Source: PSRF01 sp051000815
Lineage (GTDB): Bacteria; Acidobacteriota; Blastocatellia; Pyrinomonadales; Pyrinomonadaceae
NCBI GenBank assembly: GCA_051000815.1
Contig: JBPCNX010000092.1
Coordinates: 62,001-126,000 of the forward strand
Direction of reading: 5' to 3'
Length of the DNA: 64,000 nucleotides
Positions within the stretch are counted from its first letter, which is position 1; every line of letters starts with the position of its first letter. Positions 21,355 to 30,705 of this stretch are shown here, one piece after another. Below the pieces are notes generated by a model. That model was not told the DNA's origin and ran no database searches. It saw only the letters and a list, made by a program, of their open reading frames with translations. Made by a program: the position numbers and the translations under genes.

Positions 21355-24300
21355 ATGTCCGTTGACGATCGACATATCAATTTCAAACTGATGCGCGAAT
21401 GGATTTTGGCGCATCAGCACAAGGAGCGCACTCAGGGCCTTCCACCGGTGCCGCCTGACATAGTTGCTGGACTCGCAGACCGCGAGACGCCAGTCCCGCC
21501 TGTAGCGGGCGGGTTTTCGCAAGATGGCAAGAAGTATTGGCGAAGTCTCGAAGAATTTGCCGACTCGCCCGAGTTCCATGAATTCGTCCAGCGCGAATAC
21601 CCGCAGCACGCGGAGGAATGGGACGATCCGATAGAGCGTAGGAGCTTTCTTAAGTTAATGGGCGCGTCGCTTGCCCTCGCTGGTTTGAGCGGTTGTGTCT
21701 ATCAGCCCCCGGAGAAGATCGTTCCTTACGTGAGACAGCCGGAGGAATCTGTACCAGGCAAAGCTCTCTTCTTTGCGACGGCAGCAACGATTGGCGGAAT
21801 CGCCACCCCCTTGCTTGCCAGGAGCAACGAAGGACGTCCGACCAAGGTCGAAGGAAATCCTGATCACCCGAACAGTCGCAACGCTGACCCTAACGACCGC
21901 GGCTCCAGCGCGACAGATTTGTTCGCGCAAGCTTCCATCCTGGATTTGTATGATCCGGATCGTTCGGACACAGTGGTCTACCGTGAGGAAATCCGAACCT
22001 GGACAGCTTTTCTCGGCGAGATGCGAACAGCCCTGGACGAGCAGCGCGCCAAGCAAGGCGCTGGGATACGCTTTCTGACCCAAACCATTACCTCGCCCAC
22101 GCTGGCATCGCAGCTGAAGGACATCCTTACCGAGTTTTCCCAGGCGAAGTGGCATCAATACGAGCCCGCCAATCGTGACAATGCGAGGGCCGGCGCCATC
22201 ATGGCCTTCGGCCAGCCAGTCAACACAATTTACAACTTCGATCAGGCCAAACGAGTTATGTCGCTCGATGCCGACTTCTTGTCGGCAGCTCCCGGCACAC
22301 TGCGTTACGCGCGTCAGTTTGCCGCCGCTCGACGCGTCACTGAAGGCAAACACGAAATGAGCCGGTTGTACGTCGTGGAGACGACGCCAACGACCACGGG
22401 GGCGAGCGCAGATCATCGCTGGACAGTCAGGCCGAGTGAACTCATAAGTATTGCATCGACACTAGCGGCCTTGTCCGGAGCCAACCCAACAGTTGAGTTG
22501 AACATGTTGCATGCGGGTTTTGGCGGTGAGCCTTGGCAGAAAGCCGTCGTGAACGATCTGCAGCAGCACAAAGGCGCCAGCATCGTCATTGCCGGTAACG
22601 AAGCTCCGCCGGCAGTCCATGCGCTCGCTCATATGATGAACGGAGTGCTCGACAACGTCGGTAAGACAGTTAATTACACTGATCCTTTGGAATCAAACTC
22701 CGTCGATCAAAGAGAGTCGCTCAGCGATCTCGTAAGGGACATTGACGGCGGTCGCGTGGAGTTGCTGGTCATTCTCGGCGGCAATCCCGCTTACAACACA
22801 CCTGCGGATCTTAAGTTCGACCTGAACCGACTTTCGAAGGTCAAACTTCGCGTCCATCTCAGTTCGCACAAAGACGAAACTTCCAACCTCTGCCACTGGC
22901 ATGTACCGGAGAGTCATTATCTTGAATCGTGGAGCGACACGCGCTCGTTCGACGGCACAGTTTCGATCGTGCAACCACTGATTGAACCGCTCTACGGTTC
23001 GAAAACCGCGCACGAAATCCTGGCGGTCTTTTCTCCTCAATACGACCGCAAGGCTTATGAGATTGTGCGGGAGTACTGGCAGAGAGCAGGTAACGGGTTT
23101 CAGGTATCGCGTGCCGAGAGTAGTCGGCAGGAGCGGGCGGTAGCGGCAGGCAGCGCTCAGCAATCGGCTCCCACGCCCGCTACGACATCCGCTCCGCCAG
23201 CTACTGCGACAGGCGACTTTGAAAGCTGGTGGCGTAAGGCCTTGCACGATGGCTTTGTTGCGAATAGCGCCCTAGCTCCGAAATCGGTTTCACTCAAGAC
23301 TGACTTCCAGAAAAACACCAATGCGGGCGAGACGCCCGCGGTCCCAGTAACCGACACCCAAAACCTGTCACCCGATAACGGGTTTCAGATCGTCTTCCGC
23401 ACCGATCCCACAATTTACGACGGCCGCTTCTCCAACAACGGCTGGTTGCAGGAACTGCCGAAGCCACTGACCAAACTCACCTGGGACAACGCGGCACTTG
23501 TTAGTCAGGCTACGGCTCAACGACTTGGATTAGTAAACACAATCGGGTGGAAGGGCGGAGAGATTCTCGTAGACAACATTCGGATCGACCATGGCGGTAA
23601 ATCAATCATCTGTCCGACGTGGATCATGCCTGGTCAGCCCGATGATGTAGTCACCCTTCATCTTGGTTACGGGCGTGAGAAAGCGGGGCGTGTTGGGAAC
23701 ACGCTCGGGTTCAATGCTTATGACATTAGAACGTCAGATTCGCCCTGGGTCGCTTCTGGTGTAAGCATCGCAAAAGTGCCGGGACAATATGAACTGGCCG
23801 TTACCCAACTTCATTTCAATATGGAAGGTCGCGACATTCTGCGGACGAGTACGCTTGCCGAATATGAGCAGAGCAAGACCGGTAGCCATGAAGGCGCGAA
23901 TCTCGAACACGCGGAAGACCACGCCGCCAGTTCAGCGCATCCGCCGACGCATGTGCCGCGACCTGACGAAACACTCTATGGCGACGAGCACAAGTATGAA
24001 GGTTACGCCTGGGGCATGGCGATCGATGCCAATAGTTGCATCGGCTGTAATGGGTGCGTCGTGGCGTGCCAATCGGAGAACAACATTCCAATTGTCGGCA
24101 AGGTTCAGGTGCTTCGCAGCCGTGAGATGCATTGGTTGCGCGTCGATACTTACAACGAAGGTCACGACTCCGCTCATCCCGAAGGCACTTTTTTCATGCC
24201 GGTGCCCTGCATGCATTGCGAGAACGCTCCCTGCGAACCCGTTTGCCCGGTTCATGCGACCGTGCATAGCGCCGAGGGCATTAATGACATGGTTTACAAC

Positions 24301-24717
24301 CGTTGCGTGGGCACGCGGTATTGCTCAAACAACTGCCCTTACAAAGTGCGCCATTTTAATTTTCTGCTCTACCAGGATTGGGAGACGCCGACCTATCAGT
24401 TGATGCGTAATCCGGAGGTGACGGTCCGGAGTCGCGGCGTAATGGAGAAGTGCACTTACTGTATTCAGCGCATTCAGGAGGCAAAGATCGGCGCTGAACT
24501 TGAGGACCGTCCCGTTCGTGATGGTGACATAGTGACTGCTTGCCAGGCTGTTTGTCCTACTGAAGCGATCGTTTTTGGCAACATCAACGATCCCAACAGT
24601 CGCGTGGCCAGGCTTAAAGCTGAGAGCCGTAACTATTCGCTGCTCTCGGATCTGAACACCAGGCCGCGAACGACTTATCTCGGCGCCTTGCGCAATCCGA
24701 ATCCGGAGATTGCGTAG
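21355..24717 (+). CDS. actB: Alternative complex III subunit B, molybdopterin-like and iron-sulfur protein
   Basis: 1120 residues, the fused form. An N-terminal 100-residue stretch precedes a Tat-like RRSFLKLMGASLALAGLSGC segment, then a domain with the molybdopterin oxidoreductase fold (EGNPDHPNSRNADPNDRGSS, LILG-type Rossmann blocks) that in ActB has lost molybdenum binding. The C-terminal 230 residues are ferredoxin-like, with CIGCNGCVVACQSENNIP, CMHCENAPCEPVCP, GTRYCSNNCPYKVRHFNF, CTYCIQRIQ and ACQAVCPTEAIVFGN, enough for three to four cubanes. It transfers electrons within the complex. Two perfect palindromes lie inside the gene (21495-21513, 23323-23339); the second encodes NAGETPAVP in a Pro/Ala-rich linker. 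The actA stop is 46 nt upstream. Confidence 0.95.
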   Translation: MSVDDRHINFKLMREWILAHQHKERTQGLPPVPPDIVAGLADRETPVPPVAGGFSQDGKKYWRSLEEFADSPEFHEFVQREYPQHAEEWDDPIERRSFLKLMGASLALAGLSGCVYQPPEKIVPYVRQPEESVPGKALFFATAATIGGIATPLLARSNEGRPTKVEGNPDHPNSRNADPNDRGSSATDLFAQASILDLYDPDRSDTVVYREEIRTWTAFLGEMRTALDEQRAKQGAGIRFLTQTITSPTLASQLKDILTEFSQAKWHQYEPANRDNARAGAIMAFGQPVNTIYNFDQAKRVMSLDADFLSAAPGTLRYARQFAAARRVTEGKHEMSRLYVVETTPTTTGASADHRWTVRPSELISIASTLAALSGANPTVELNMLHAGFGGEPWQKAVVNDLQQHKGASIVIAGNEAPPAVHALAHMMNGVLDNVGKTVNYTDPLESNSVDQRESLSDLVRDIDGGRVELLVILGGNPAYNTPADLKFDLNRLSKVKLRVHLSSHKDETSNLCHWHVPESHYLESWSDTRSFDGTVSIVQPLIEPLYGSKTAHEILAVFSPQYDRKAYEIVREYWQRAGNGFQVSRAESSRQERAVAAGSAQQSAPTPATTSAPPATATGDFESWWRKALHDGFVANSALAPKSVSLKTDFQKNTNAGETPAVPVTDTQNLSPDNGFQIVFRTDPTIYDGRFSNNGWLQELPKPLTKLTWDNAALVSQATAQRLGLVNTIGWKGGEILVDNIRIDHGGKSIICPTWIMPGQPDDVVTLHLGYGREKAGRVGNTLGFNAYDIRTSDSPWVASGVSIAKVPGQYELAVTQLHFNMEGRDILRTSTLAEYEQSKTGSHEGANLEHAEDHAASSAHPPTHVPRPDETLYGDEHKYEGYAWGMAIDANSCIGCNGCVVACQSENNIPIVGKVQVLRSREMHWLRVDTYNEGHDSAHPEGTFFMPVPCMHCENAPCEPVCPVHATVHSAEGINDMVYNRCVGTRYCSNNCPYKVRHFNFLLYQDWETPTYQLMRNPEVTVRSRGVMEKCTYCIQRIQEAKIGAELEDRPVRDGDIVTACQAVCPTEAIVFGNINDPNSRVARLKAESRNYSLLSDLNTRPRTTYLGALRNPNPEIA
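21495..21513. repeat. Palindrome inside actB, N-terminal
   Basis: CCCGCC (21495-21500) pairs with GGCGGG (21508-21513) around TGTAGCG, followed by TTTT. It encodes PPVAGG in the region before the Tat-like segment. Resembles an inserted REP unit kept in frame. Confidence 0.5.
23323..23339. repeat. REP-like palindrome inside actB linker
   Basis: GCGGGCG-AGA-CGCCCGC, a perfect 7-bp stem with a 3-nt loop, followed by GGTCCCAG. Translates as part of TNAGETPAVPVT, between the molybdopterin-like and next domain in a low-complexity linker. Confidence 0.6.
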
Positions 24718-24755
24718 CGAAACGCTCGGTAATCGCGGCTTTGCCGCCAACCGTG

Positions 24756-24923
24756 CGGAAAGGCTCCGCCTTTCCGGAAGGGTTTTTGTTTTGGCTGAGG
24801 CTATGCCTCGTTGACAGGTGAGGCAGAGCCTCGTCGTGAAAGGTGAGGCAGAGCCTCGTCGAGAAAGGTGAGGCGGAGCCTCGTTGAGAAAGGTGAGCGT
24901 TTCGGTGAGGCAAGCCTCACCGC
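24756..24923. repeat. Hairpin and 25-bp tandem-repeat block between actB and actC
   Basis: First, a hairpin CGGAAAGGC-TCC-GCCTTTCCG (24756-24776) followed by GAAGGGTTTTTGTTTT, terminator-like. Then three tandem 25-bp units (24817-24841, 24842-24866, 24867-24891), each GGTGAGGCAGAGCCTCGTCG plus GAAA-like, holding the mini-palindrome GAGGC-AGA-GCCTC (third copy GAGGC-GGA-GCCTC). Degenerate copies continue to 24923. Occupies the whole 239-nt actB-actC gap and could modulate expression of downstream subunits. A related palindrome is at 62519-62555. Confidence 0.85.
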
Positions 24924-24956
24924 ACTGCTGGGCGGCGTAAGCCGCAAAGAGTTTGC

Positions 24957-26336
24957 ATGTCCGATAGTCCACACAAAGAGGTCGGCATTCACACCACGGC
25001 GCCCGTTGTGGCCCCGGGTTTAACGTTTGCATCTGTTACCGACAAGATCAGTTCGTTGGTCTTGAAGCGCAAAACACCATTATGGTGGTTCTTCGGCTTC
25101 GGCATTTCTTTTCTCCTCGTTCAGGTACTCCTGCTCACGATTACACATCTGCTTTTCACGGGCATCGGGATCTGGGGCAACAACGTGCCGGTCGGCTGGG
25201 CTTTCGACATCATCAACTTCGTTTGGTGGATCGGAATCGGCCATGCCGGCACTCTGATTTCCGCGATCCTCCTTCTCTTGCGCCAGCAATGGCGGACTTC
25301 AATAAATCGTTTCGCGGAAGCGATGACGCTTTTTGCCGTAGCTTCAGCCGGATTGTTTCCCCTGCTGCATGCCGGACGTCCCTGGGTCCTTTACTGGATG
25401 TTTCCCTATCCAAACACGATGGGGATCTGGCCGCAGTTTCGCAGTCCGCTGATGTGGGATGTGTTTGCGATTTCCACTTACGGCACTGTGTCGGCCCTGT
25501 TCTGGTTTATCGGCCTGATCCCGGATTTTGCGACGCTGCGCGATCGCGCGCGGAGTAAACCCTTCCAGATAATTTACGGCCTGCTCGCAATGGGCTGGCG
25601 CGGTTCCGCGCGCCACTGGCATCGCTACGAAATGGCCTACCTGCTGTTGGCTGGACTGGCGACACCACTCGTGCTTTCAGTGCACACGATTGTCAGCCTG
25701 GACTTTGCTTCGGGCGTTATCCCTGGGTGGCATGCAACCATCTTCCCGCCTTATTTCGTCGCCGGCGCGATCTATGCGGGCTTCGCCATGGTTCTGATGC
25801 TGACAATTCCGCTGCGGAGGTTCTACGGCCTGGAAGACTTCATCACCATGCGTCACATCCAGAACATGGCAAAGGTAATGCTGGCCACCGGATTGATAGT
25901 GGCGTACGGATACGTGATGGAAGCATTCTTCGGCTGGTACAGCGGAAATATTTACGAACGATTTATGATCTGGAACCGGATGACCGGGCCCTACGCAGGG
26001 TTCTACTGGTTGCTGATCCTCTGCAACGTGCTGGCTCCCCAGCTCATTTGGTTTAAGCGCTTCCGCACCAACCTGGTGGTTCTGTTTGTGTTGTCGATCA
26101 TCGTCAGCATCGGCATGTGGCTCGAGCGTTTTGTAATTATCGTTACGAGTCTGCACCGTGATTTCCTGCCGTCGTCGTGGGGTATGTACTCGCCAACGGG
26201 ATGGGACTTCTCAATGTTCCTGGGAACGATCGGATTGTTCTTTGCCCTGCTGTTCCTGTTCATCAGGTTCCTGCCCATCATTTCAATTTTCGAAATGCGA
26301 ACGATCCTGCCGGAAGCGGAAGTTGAGGAGGAGTAA
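24957..26336 (+). CDS. actC: Alternative complex III subunit C (NrfD-like quinol-oxidising membrane protein)
   Basis: 459 residues with about ten hydrophobic helices, NrfD/PsrC family. FFGFGISFLLVQVLLLTITH, IGIGHAGTLISAILLLLRQQ, ALFWFIGLIPDFATLRDR and RHIQNMAKVMLATGLIVAYG are recognisable blocks. In ActC and ActF the quinol site and a possible proton path lie in this membrane region. The charged loop SKPFQIIYGLLAMGWRGSAR before HRYEMAYLLLAGLATPLVLS is conserved. Positioned between ActB and ActD, as in other act clusters. Its start follows the 25-bp tandem repeat block; no Shine-Dalgarno is seen. Confidence 0.94.
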   Translation: MSDSPHKEVGIHTTAPVVAPGLTFASVTDKISSLVLKRKTPLWWFFGFGISFLLVQVLLLTITHLLFTGIGIWGNNVPVGWAFDIINFVWWIGIGHAGTLISAILLLLRQQWRTSINRFAEAMTLFAVASAGLFPLLHAGRPWVLYWMFPYPNTMGIWPQFRSPLMWDVFAISTYGTVSALFWFIGLIPDFATLRDRARSKPFQIIYGLLAMGWRGSARHWHRYEMAYLLLAGLATPLVLSVHTIVSLDFASGVIPGWHATIFPPYFVAGAIYAGFAMVLMLTIPLRRFYGLEDFITMRHIQNMAKVMLATGLIVAYGYVMEAFFGWYSGNIYERFMIWNRMTGPYAGFYWLLILCNVLAPQLIWFKRFRTNLVVLFVLSIIVSIGMWLERFVIIVTSLHRDFLPSSWGMYSPTGWDFSMFLGTIGLFFALLFLFIRFLPIISIFEMRTILPEAEVEEE

Positions 26337-26340
26337 GGAA

Positions 26341-26572
26341 GCGGGGACGGGGAGACGGGGGGACACGGACTCACTGAGACACAGAGAACACTCGAAGGTG
26401 AAGAGTAAGAACTAGAGCAATGGCAGAAGACGACAAAGACAAAACCAAAGGACGTGAGGGAGAGGTCCCCGCATCTCCCCGTGACCCCGTTTCCCCGACA
26501 GCCCGTCACCCTGTCTCCCCGTCTTCCCGACTGCCCGTCTCCCCATCCCCTCGTCGTCCCGTCTCCGTCCCC
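26341..26572. repeat. Octamer dyad array I spanning the actC-actD junction
   Basis: Left arm 26341-26368: GCGGGGAC, GGGGAGAC, GGGGGGAC, ACGG. Right arm 26467-26572: CCCCGTGA, CCCCGTTT, CCCCGACA, then GTCACCCT, GTCTCCCC, GTCTTCCC, GACTGCCC, GTCTCCCC, ATCCCCTC, GTCGTCCC. The unit is 8 bp rather than 7. The right arm lies inside actD and is translated; the actD start codon is in the spacer, i.e. in the loop of the potential hairpin. Confidence 0.85.
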
Positions 26573-27094
26573 CTCTACGGCGTGATGGCCGAGTTTGATA
26601 ACCCGAGCGATCTGGTTGCTGCCGCTCGTCGCACATACGAGGCGGGTTATCGTCGTATCAACGGCTACTCTCCTTATCCGATTGAAGAGCTATGGGAGGC
26701 GATTGGTTTTCATCACACCAGGCTGCCGGTGATCGTTTTGATAGGGGGCATTCTGGGCGGCCTCGGCGGATTCTTTATGCAGTATTACCTCTCGGTCTTT
26801 GAATATCCGCTTAATGTAGGCGGCAAGCCTCTCAACAGTTGGCCCGCGTTTGTTCCGATCACTTTCGAGATGACGATTTTGTGCGCGGCATTAGCGGCAG
26901 TGTTTGGCATGCTGGCTCTCAACAAGCTGCCGCAGCCATATCATCCGGTATTCAACGCGCCAAACTTTGCGTTGGCGACCCGCGACCATTTTTTCCTGGT
27001 AATCGAAGCGAACGACGCCCGCTACAACCACGATGAAGTGGTGGAGTTCATGAAGGGCCTGGGACCCAAGGAAGTGTCGGATGTTGAGGTCTAA
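26420..27094 (+). CDS. actD: Alternative complex III subunit D (DUF3341), with repeat-derived N-terminus
   Basis: 224 residues. The conserved part is the DUF3341 domain: VPLYGVMAEFDNPSDLVAAA, RRTYEAGYRRINGYSPYPIE, then two helices (LPVIVLIGGILGGLGGFFMQ, FVPITFEMTILCAALAAVFG) and HPVFNAPNFALATRDHFFLV. ActD is a membrane subunit that packs against ActC. Residues about 15-45 are an octapeptide period (SPRDPVSP, TARHPVSP, SSRLPVSP, SPRRPVS) encoded by the octamer array, a repeat-derived extension the family does not need. Last codons overlap actE by 14 nt. Confidence 0.92.
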   Translation: MAEDDKDKTKGREGEVPASPRDPVSPTARHPVSPSSRLPVSPSPRRPVSVPLYGVMAEFDNPSDLVAAARRTYEAGYRRINGYSPYPIEELWEAIGFHHTRLPVIVLIGGILGGLGGFFMQYYLSVFEYPLNVGGKPLNSWPAFVPITFEMTILCAALAAVFGMLALNKLPQPYHPVFNAPNFALATRDHFFLVIEANDARYNHDEVVEFMKGLGPKEVSDVEV

Positions 27095-27806
27095 AAGACA
27101 GAAGGCAGTCGGCAGTCGGCAGAAGGCAGCAAGAGGAAGCGCGCCGGCGTTCTGCCTACTGCTTTCTGCTTACTGCATTCTGTTCACTGCCGGATGTCGT
27201 CAGGATATGCAGGACCAGCCGCGGATGAAGCCTTATCGCTCAACCACCTTTTTTAGTAATGGGCTCTCTTCGCGTCCACCCGTGACCGGGACGGTGCCGC
27301 GCGGTTACCTGCGGGCAGACAAGGAATTCTTTACCGGTAAGAAGAGTTCGGCGAGATCGACGCCGGCGGCCGGGGCAACCGCGCCCTCGACCAGCGAACA
27401 ACCCGCGTCCTTTCCCGACGATGTTGAGGTTTTTCCTCTTCCAATCACGGCCGAGATAGTGGCGCGCGGTCGCGAACGTTACGACATCTTCTGCTCCGCG
27501 TGCCATGGGCTGACCGGCAATGGCGACGGCATAATAGTCAGACGCGGTTTTCGCCGGGCCGCATCTTTCCATACCGACGCCCTGCGTCAGGCGCCCGTGG
27601 GTCATTACTTTGACGCCATCACAAACGGCTGGGGCGCGATGCCGTCGTACGCTCCTCAGGTTCCCCCGCGCGATCGTTGGGCAATCGTCGCCTACATCCG
27701 CGCGTTGCAGTTGAGTCAGCAGAACACGCAGCCCGAATCAGGCCCCTCGACATCGGCGGCAACTGCAACTCCTCAGGCTACTCCAGAAAGCGGAGGTCAT
27801 CAGTGA
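27081..27806 (+). CDS. actE: Alternative complex III subunit E, monoheme cytochrome c lipoprotein
   Basis: 241 residues. Lipoprotein signal AFCLLLSAYCILFTAGC ends in a lipobox (FTAGC) and is encoded by the right arm of heptamer array J, while residues 3-18 (RSKRQKAVGSRQKAARG) come from the left arm. The mature protein has a low-complexity region and a cytochrome c domain: GRERYDIFCSACHGLTGNGD (heme site CSACH), GHYFDAITNGWGAMPSYAPQ (axial Met) and WAIVAYIRALQLSQ. It should be lipid-anchored on the periplasmic face and receive electrons from ActA/B. Start overlaps actD. Confidence 0.93.
   Translation: MLRSKRQKAVGSRQKAARGSAPAFCLLLSAYCILFTAGCRQDMQDQPRMKPYRSTTFFSNGLSSRPPVTGTVPRGYLRADKEFFTGKKSSARSTPAAGATAPSTSEQPASFPDDVEVFPLPITAEIVARGRERYDIFCSACHGLTGNGDGIIVRRGFRRAASFHTDALRQAPVGHYFDAITNGWGAMPSYAPQVPPRDRWAIVAYIRALQLSQQNTQPESGPSTSAATATPQATPESGGHQ
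27097..27190. repeat. Heptamer dyad array J within actD-actE overlap and actE signal sequence
   Basis: Left arm 27097-27130: AGAAGGCAGTCGGCAGTCGG then CAGAAGGCAG. Right arm 27149-27190: TTCTGCCTACTGCTTTCTGC, TTACTGCATTCTG. It is inverted and complementary. Both arms lie inside actE; the right arm encodes the hydrophobic part of the lipoprotein signal. Confidence 0.85.
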
Positions 27807-29008
27807 CGATGAATGGCGCCTACACGGCACCCGTGCAAGTAGGGATCTACCAGAAACGCGCGCTAATCGCTGGCGTGTCGTTCATGGTGCTGTTCGTTGT
27901 CGGCGCAGTCATCAATCGACCACAATTTTTTCGTTCGTACCTGGTCGCCTACTTGTTTTGGGCGGGAATCGCAATCGGCTCACTCGCACTCTTGATGCTG
28001 CAACATCTGACCGGCGGTGGCTGGGGGTTGGTGATCCGGCGGGTCCTGGAGGCAGCGGCCCGCACACTCCCGCTGCTGGCGTTGATGTTTGTTCCAATCA
28101 TCATCGGAGCGCACGATCTCTATCCCTGGACGCACGCTGAGGAGATGTCCAAAACTCCTGCGCTCGTGCAGAAGACCCGCTTGTATTTGAACCTCCCCTT
28201 TTTTATCGGCCGGGCTGTTTTGTATTTCGCAATCTGGAGCCTCTTCGCGTACTTGTTGACGAAATGGTCGTCGGCGCAGGACCTAACTGGGGACCGGCGT
28301 TACACGAAACGGATGCGCATGTTGAGCGGGCCCGGCATTGGAGTTTTCGTACTTACAGTCACATTTGCTTCCGTCGATTGGGCGATGTCTTTGAATCCGG
28401 AATGGTTCTCAACGATCTACGGTTTACTGTTCGTCGCGGCCTGGGCGTTGAGCGCGCTCGCGTTTGTGATTGCTGTGATGGCTTTCCTTGGCCGTCATGA
28501 GCCGCTTTCGCGCGTCGTGCGGCCAAACCACTTTCAGGATCTCGGCAAACTGATGCTGGCCTTTGTCATGCTCTGGGCTTACTTCTCCTTCTCGCAGTTT
28601 CTAATTGTGTGGTCAGGCAATTTACCGGAAGAGATTCAGTGGTACCTGCCGCGATTGCGCGGCGGGTGGGGCGCAATTGCCTTGAGCGTGGTGATCTTCC
28701 ACTTTGCGTTCCCGTTCATGTTGCTCCTGTCCGCCTCGTTAAAACGCAACGCCGGCAAATTGCTCGTTCTGGCCATACTGATCCTCGTAATGCGACTGAT
28801 CGATTTCTTCTGGATGGTAGCGCCCGAATTCAGTCACGGAGGTTTTCATCTGAGCTGGATGGACGTTGTCGCACCGATCGCGATTGGTGGTCTCTGGTTG
28901 GCTATGTTTTTCCGGCAACTAGCTAAGCGTCCGTTGATGGCGATCAACGATCCGCAATACGACGAACTATTGGAACAGGCGCAGGCGCCGGTCCACGCGG
29001 GACACTGA
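27803..29008 (+). CDS. actF: Alternative complex III subunit F (NrfD-like membrane protein)
   Basis: About 400 residues, ten or so membrane helices, structurally the partner of ActC. VSFMVLFVVGAVINRPQFFR, VAYLFWAGIAIGSLALLMLQ, PLLALMFVPIIIGAHDLYPW, GPGIGVFVLTVTFASVDWAM and LGKLMLAFVMLWAYFSFSQF are typical. A GTG at 27803 overlaps the actE stop and has GGAGG 6 nt upstream; ATG 27809 has 12-nt spacing. The ORF is open much earlier, but that segment is the actE reading frame. Ends 20 nt after the PVHAGH C-terminus of this family. First repeat unit of a new array follows after the stop. Confidence 0.93.
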   Translation: MTMNGAYTAPVQVGIYQKRALIAGVSFMVLFVVGAVINRPQFFRSYLVAYLFWAGIAIGSLALLMLQHLTGGGWGLVIRRVLEAAARTLPLLALMFVPIIIGAHDLYPWTHAEEMSKTPALVQKTRLYLNLPFFIGRAVLYFAIWSLFAYLLTKWSSAQDLTGDRRYTKRMRMLSGPGIGVFVLTVTFASVDWAMSLNPEWFSTIYGLLFVAAWALSALAFVIAVMAFLGRHEPLSRVVRPNHFQDLGKLMLAFVMLWAYFSFSQFLIVWSGNLPEEIQWYLPRLRGGWGAIALSVVIFHFAFPFMLLLSASLKRNAGKLLVLAILILVMRLIDFFWMVAPEFSHGGFHLSWMDVVAPIAIGGLWLAMFFRQLAKRPLMAINDPQYDELLEQAQAPVHAGH

Positions 29009-29011
29009 CGA

Positions 29012-29036
29012 GTAGGCAGTAGGCAGTAGGCAGGAG
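29012..29036. repeat. Short heptamer run (GTAGGCA family) after actF
   Basis: GTAGGCA, GTAGGCA, GTAGGCA, GGAG follow the actF stop. No facing inverted arm is close; the nearest complementary arm is at 29832-29869, on the far side of the next gene. Confidence 0.6.
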
Positions 29037-29100
29037 AATGCAGAACCGCGAGCGATAGCGAGCGGATGCCATGGTCAATCAGCGGGCCGGAAATTAGATA

Positions 29101-29688
29101 ATGGCGAAGCACGATCACAAAGGTAATGGCCATCAGCACGTCACGGAAACACCGGACGTGTCGCACATTAAGAATGTCGACGTCGTTCACGAGACAAGTG
29201 ACGTTAATGTGCCGGCACTGCTCAAATTCGTTTTGGCGCTCACAATCATGACGGTGGTTGTGTACTTTCTGATGTTGTTCCTCTTCAACTTTCTGAATAA
29301 GCAGGAAGCGAAAAATGAACCTCCTGCAGGGCCGATGGCGATGAGCGAGAAAGAGAGTTTGCCTCCGGAGCCAAGGCTGCAATCTGCGCCCGGCTTTGCT
29401 GAGGATCTTGCGAAGTCAGTAGCAGATCCCAATCCGGAAGCTCCTAAAGATCCGCTTTGGGAGATTCACGTCTTGCGGGATCAATGGCAGCAGACGCTCA
29501 AGGAAGGACCGAAAGACCAGTCCGGTAGAGTTGTGGGAATTCCAATCGAGGAAGCGATGCAAAGATTAGTTTCGGGAGAGGGTTTGCCCACGCGCCCGAA
29601 CAGTGCGCAACAGGAAGTGGAAGGCTCCGGGGACACCATGCCAACGGCAGCGAGCTCCGGCCGAGTATCGATGAAGGGCCAACCATGA
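29101..29688 (+). CDS. Hypothetical single-helix membrane protein in the act-cox operon
   Basis: 195 residues with a His-rich N-terminus (HDHKGNGHQH), one transmembrane helix (ALLKFVLALTIMTVVVYFLM), and a Pro/Glu-rich periplasmic tail with APGFAEDLAKSVADPN and HVLRDQWQQTLKEG. No similarity to a named family was recalled. Position, directly after actF and before the SCO gene, suggests an accessory or assembly subunit of the ACIII-caa3 supercomplex, possibly copper handling given the His cluster. The inference rests on context alone. It is preceded by a heptamer run. Confidence 0.7.
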   Translation: MAKHDHKGNGHQHVTETPDVSHIKNVDVVHETSDVNVPALLKFVLALTIMTVVVYFLMLFLFNFLNKQEAKNEPPAGPMAMSEKESLPPEPRLQSAPGFAEDLAKSVADPNPEAPKDPLWEIHVLRDQWQQTLKEGPKDQSGRVVGIPIEEAMQRLVSGEGLPTRPNSAQQEVEGSGDTMPTAASSGRVSMKGQP

Positions 29689-29724
29689 AAAGAAGTGGAC
29701 GGGGAGAAAGGGTGATAGGGAGCC

Positions 29725-30704
<980 letters not shown>

Positions 30705-30705
<1 letters not shown>

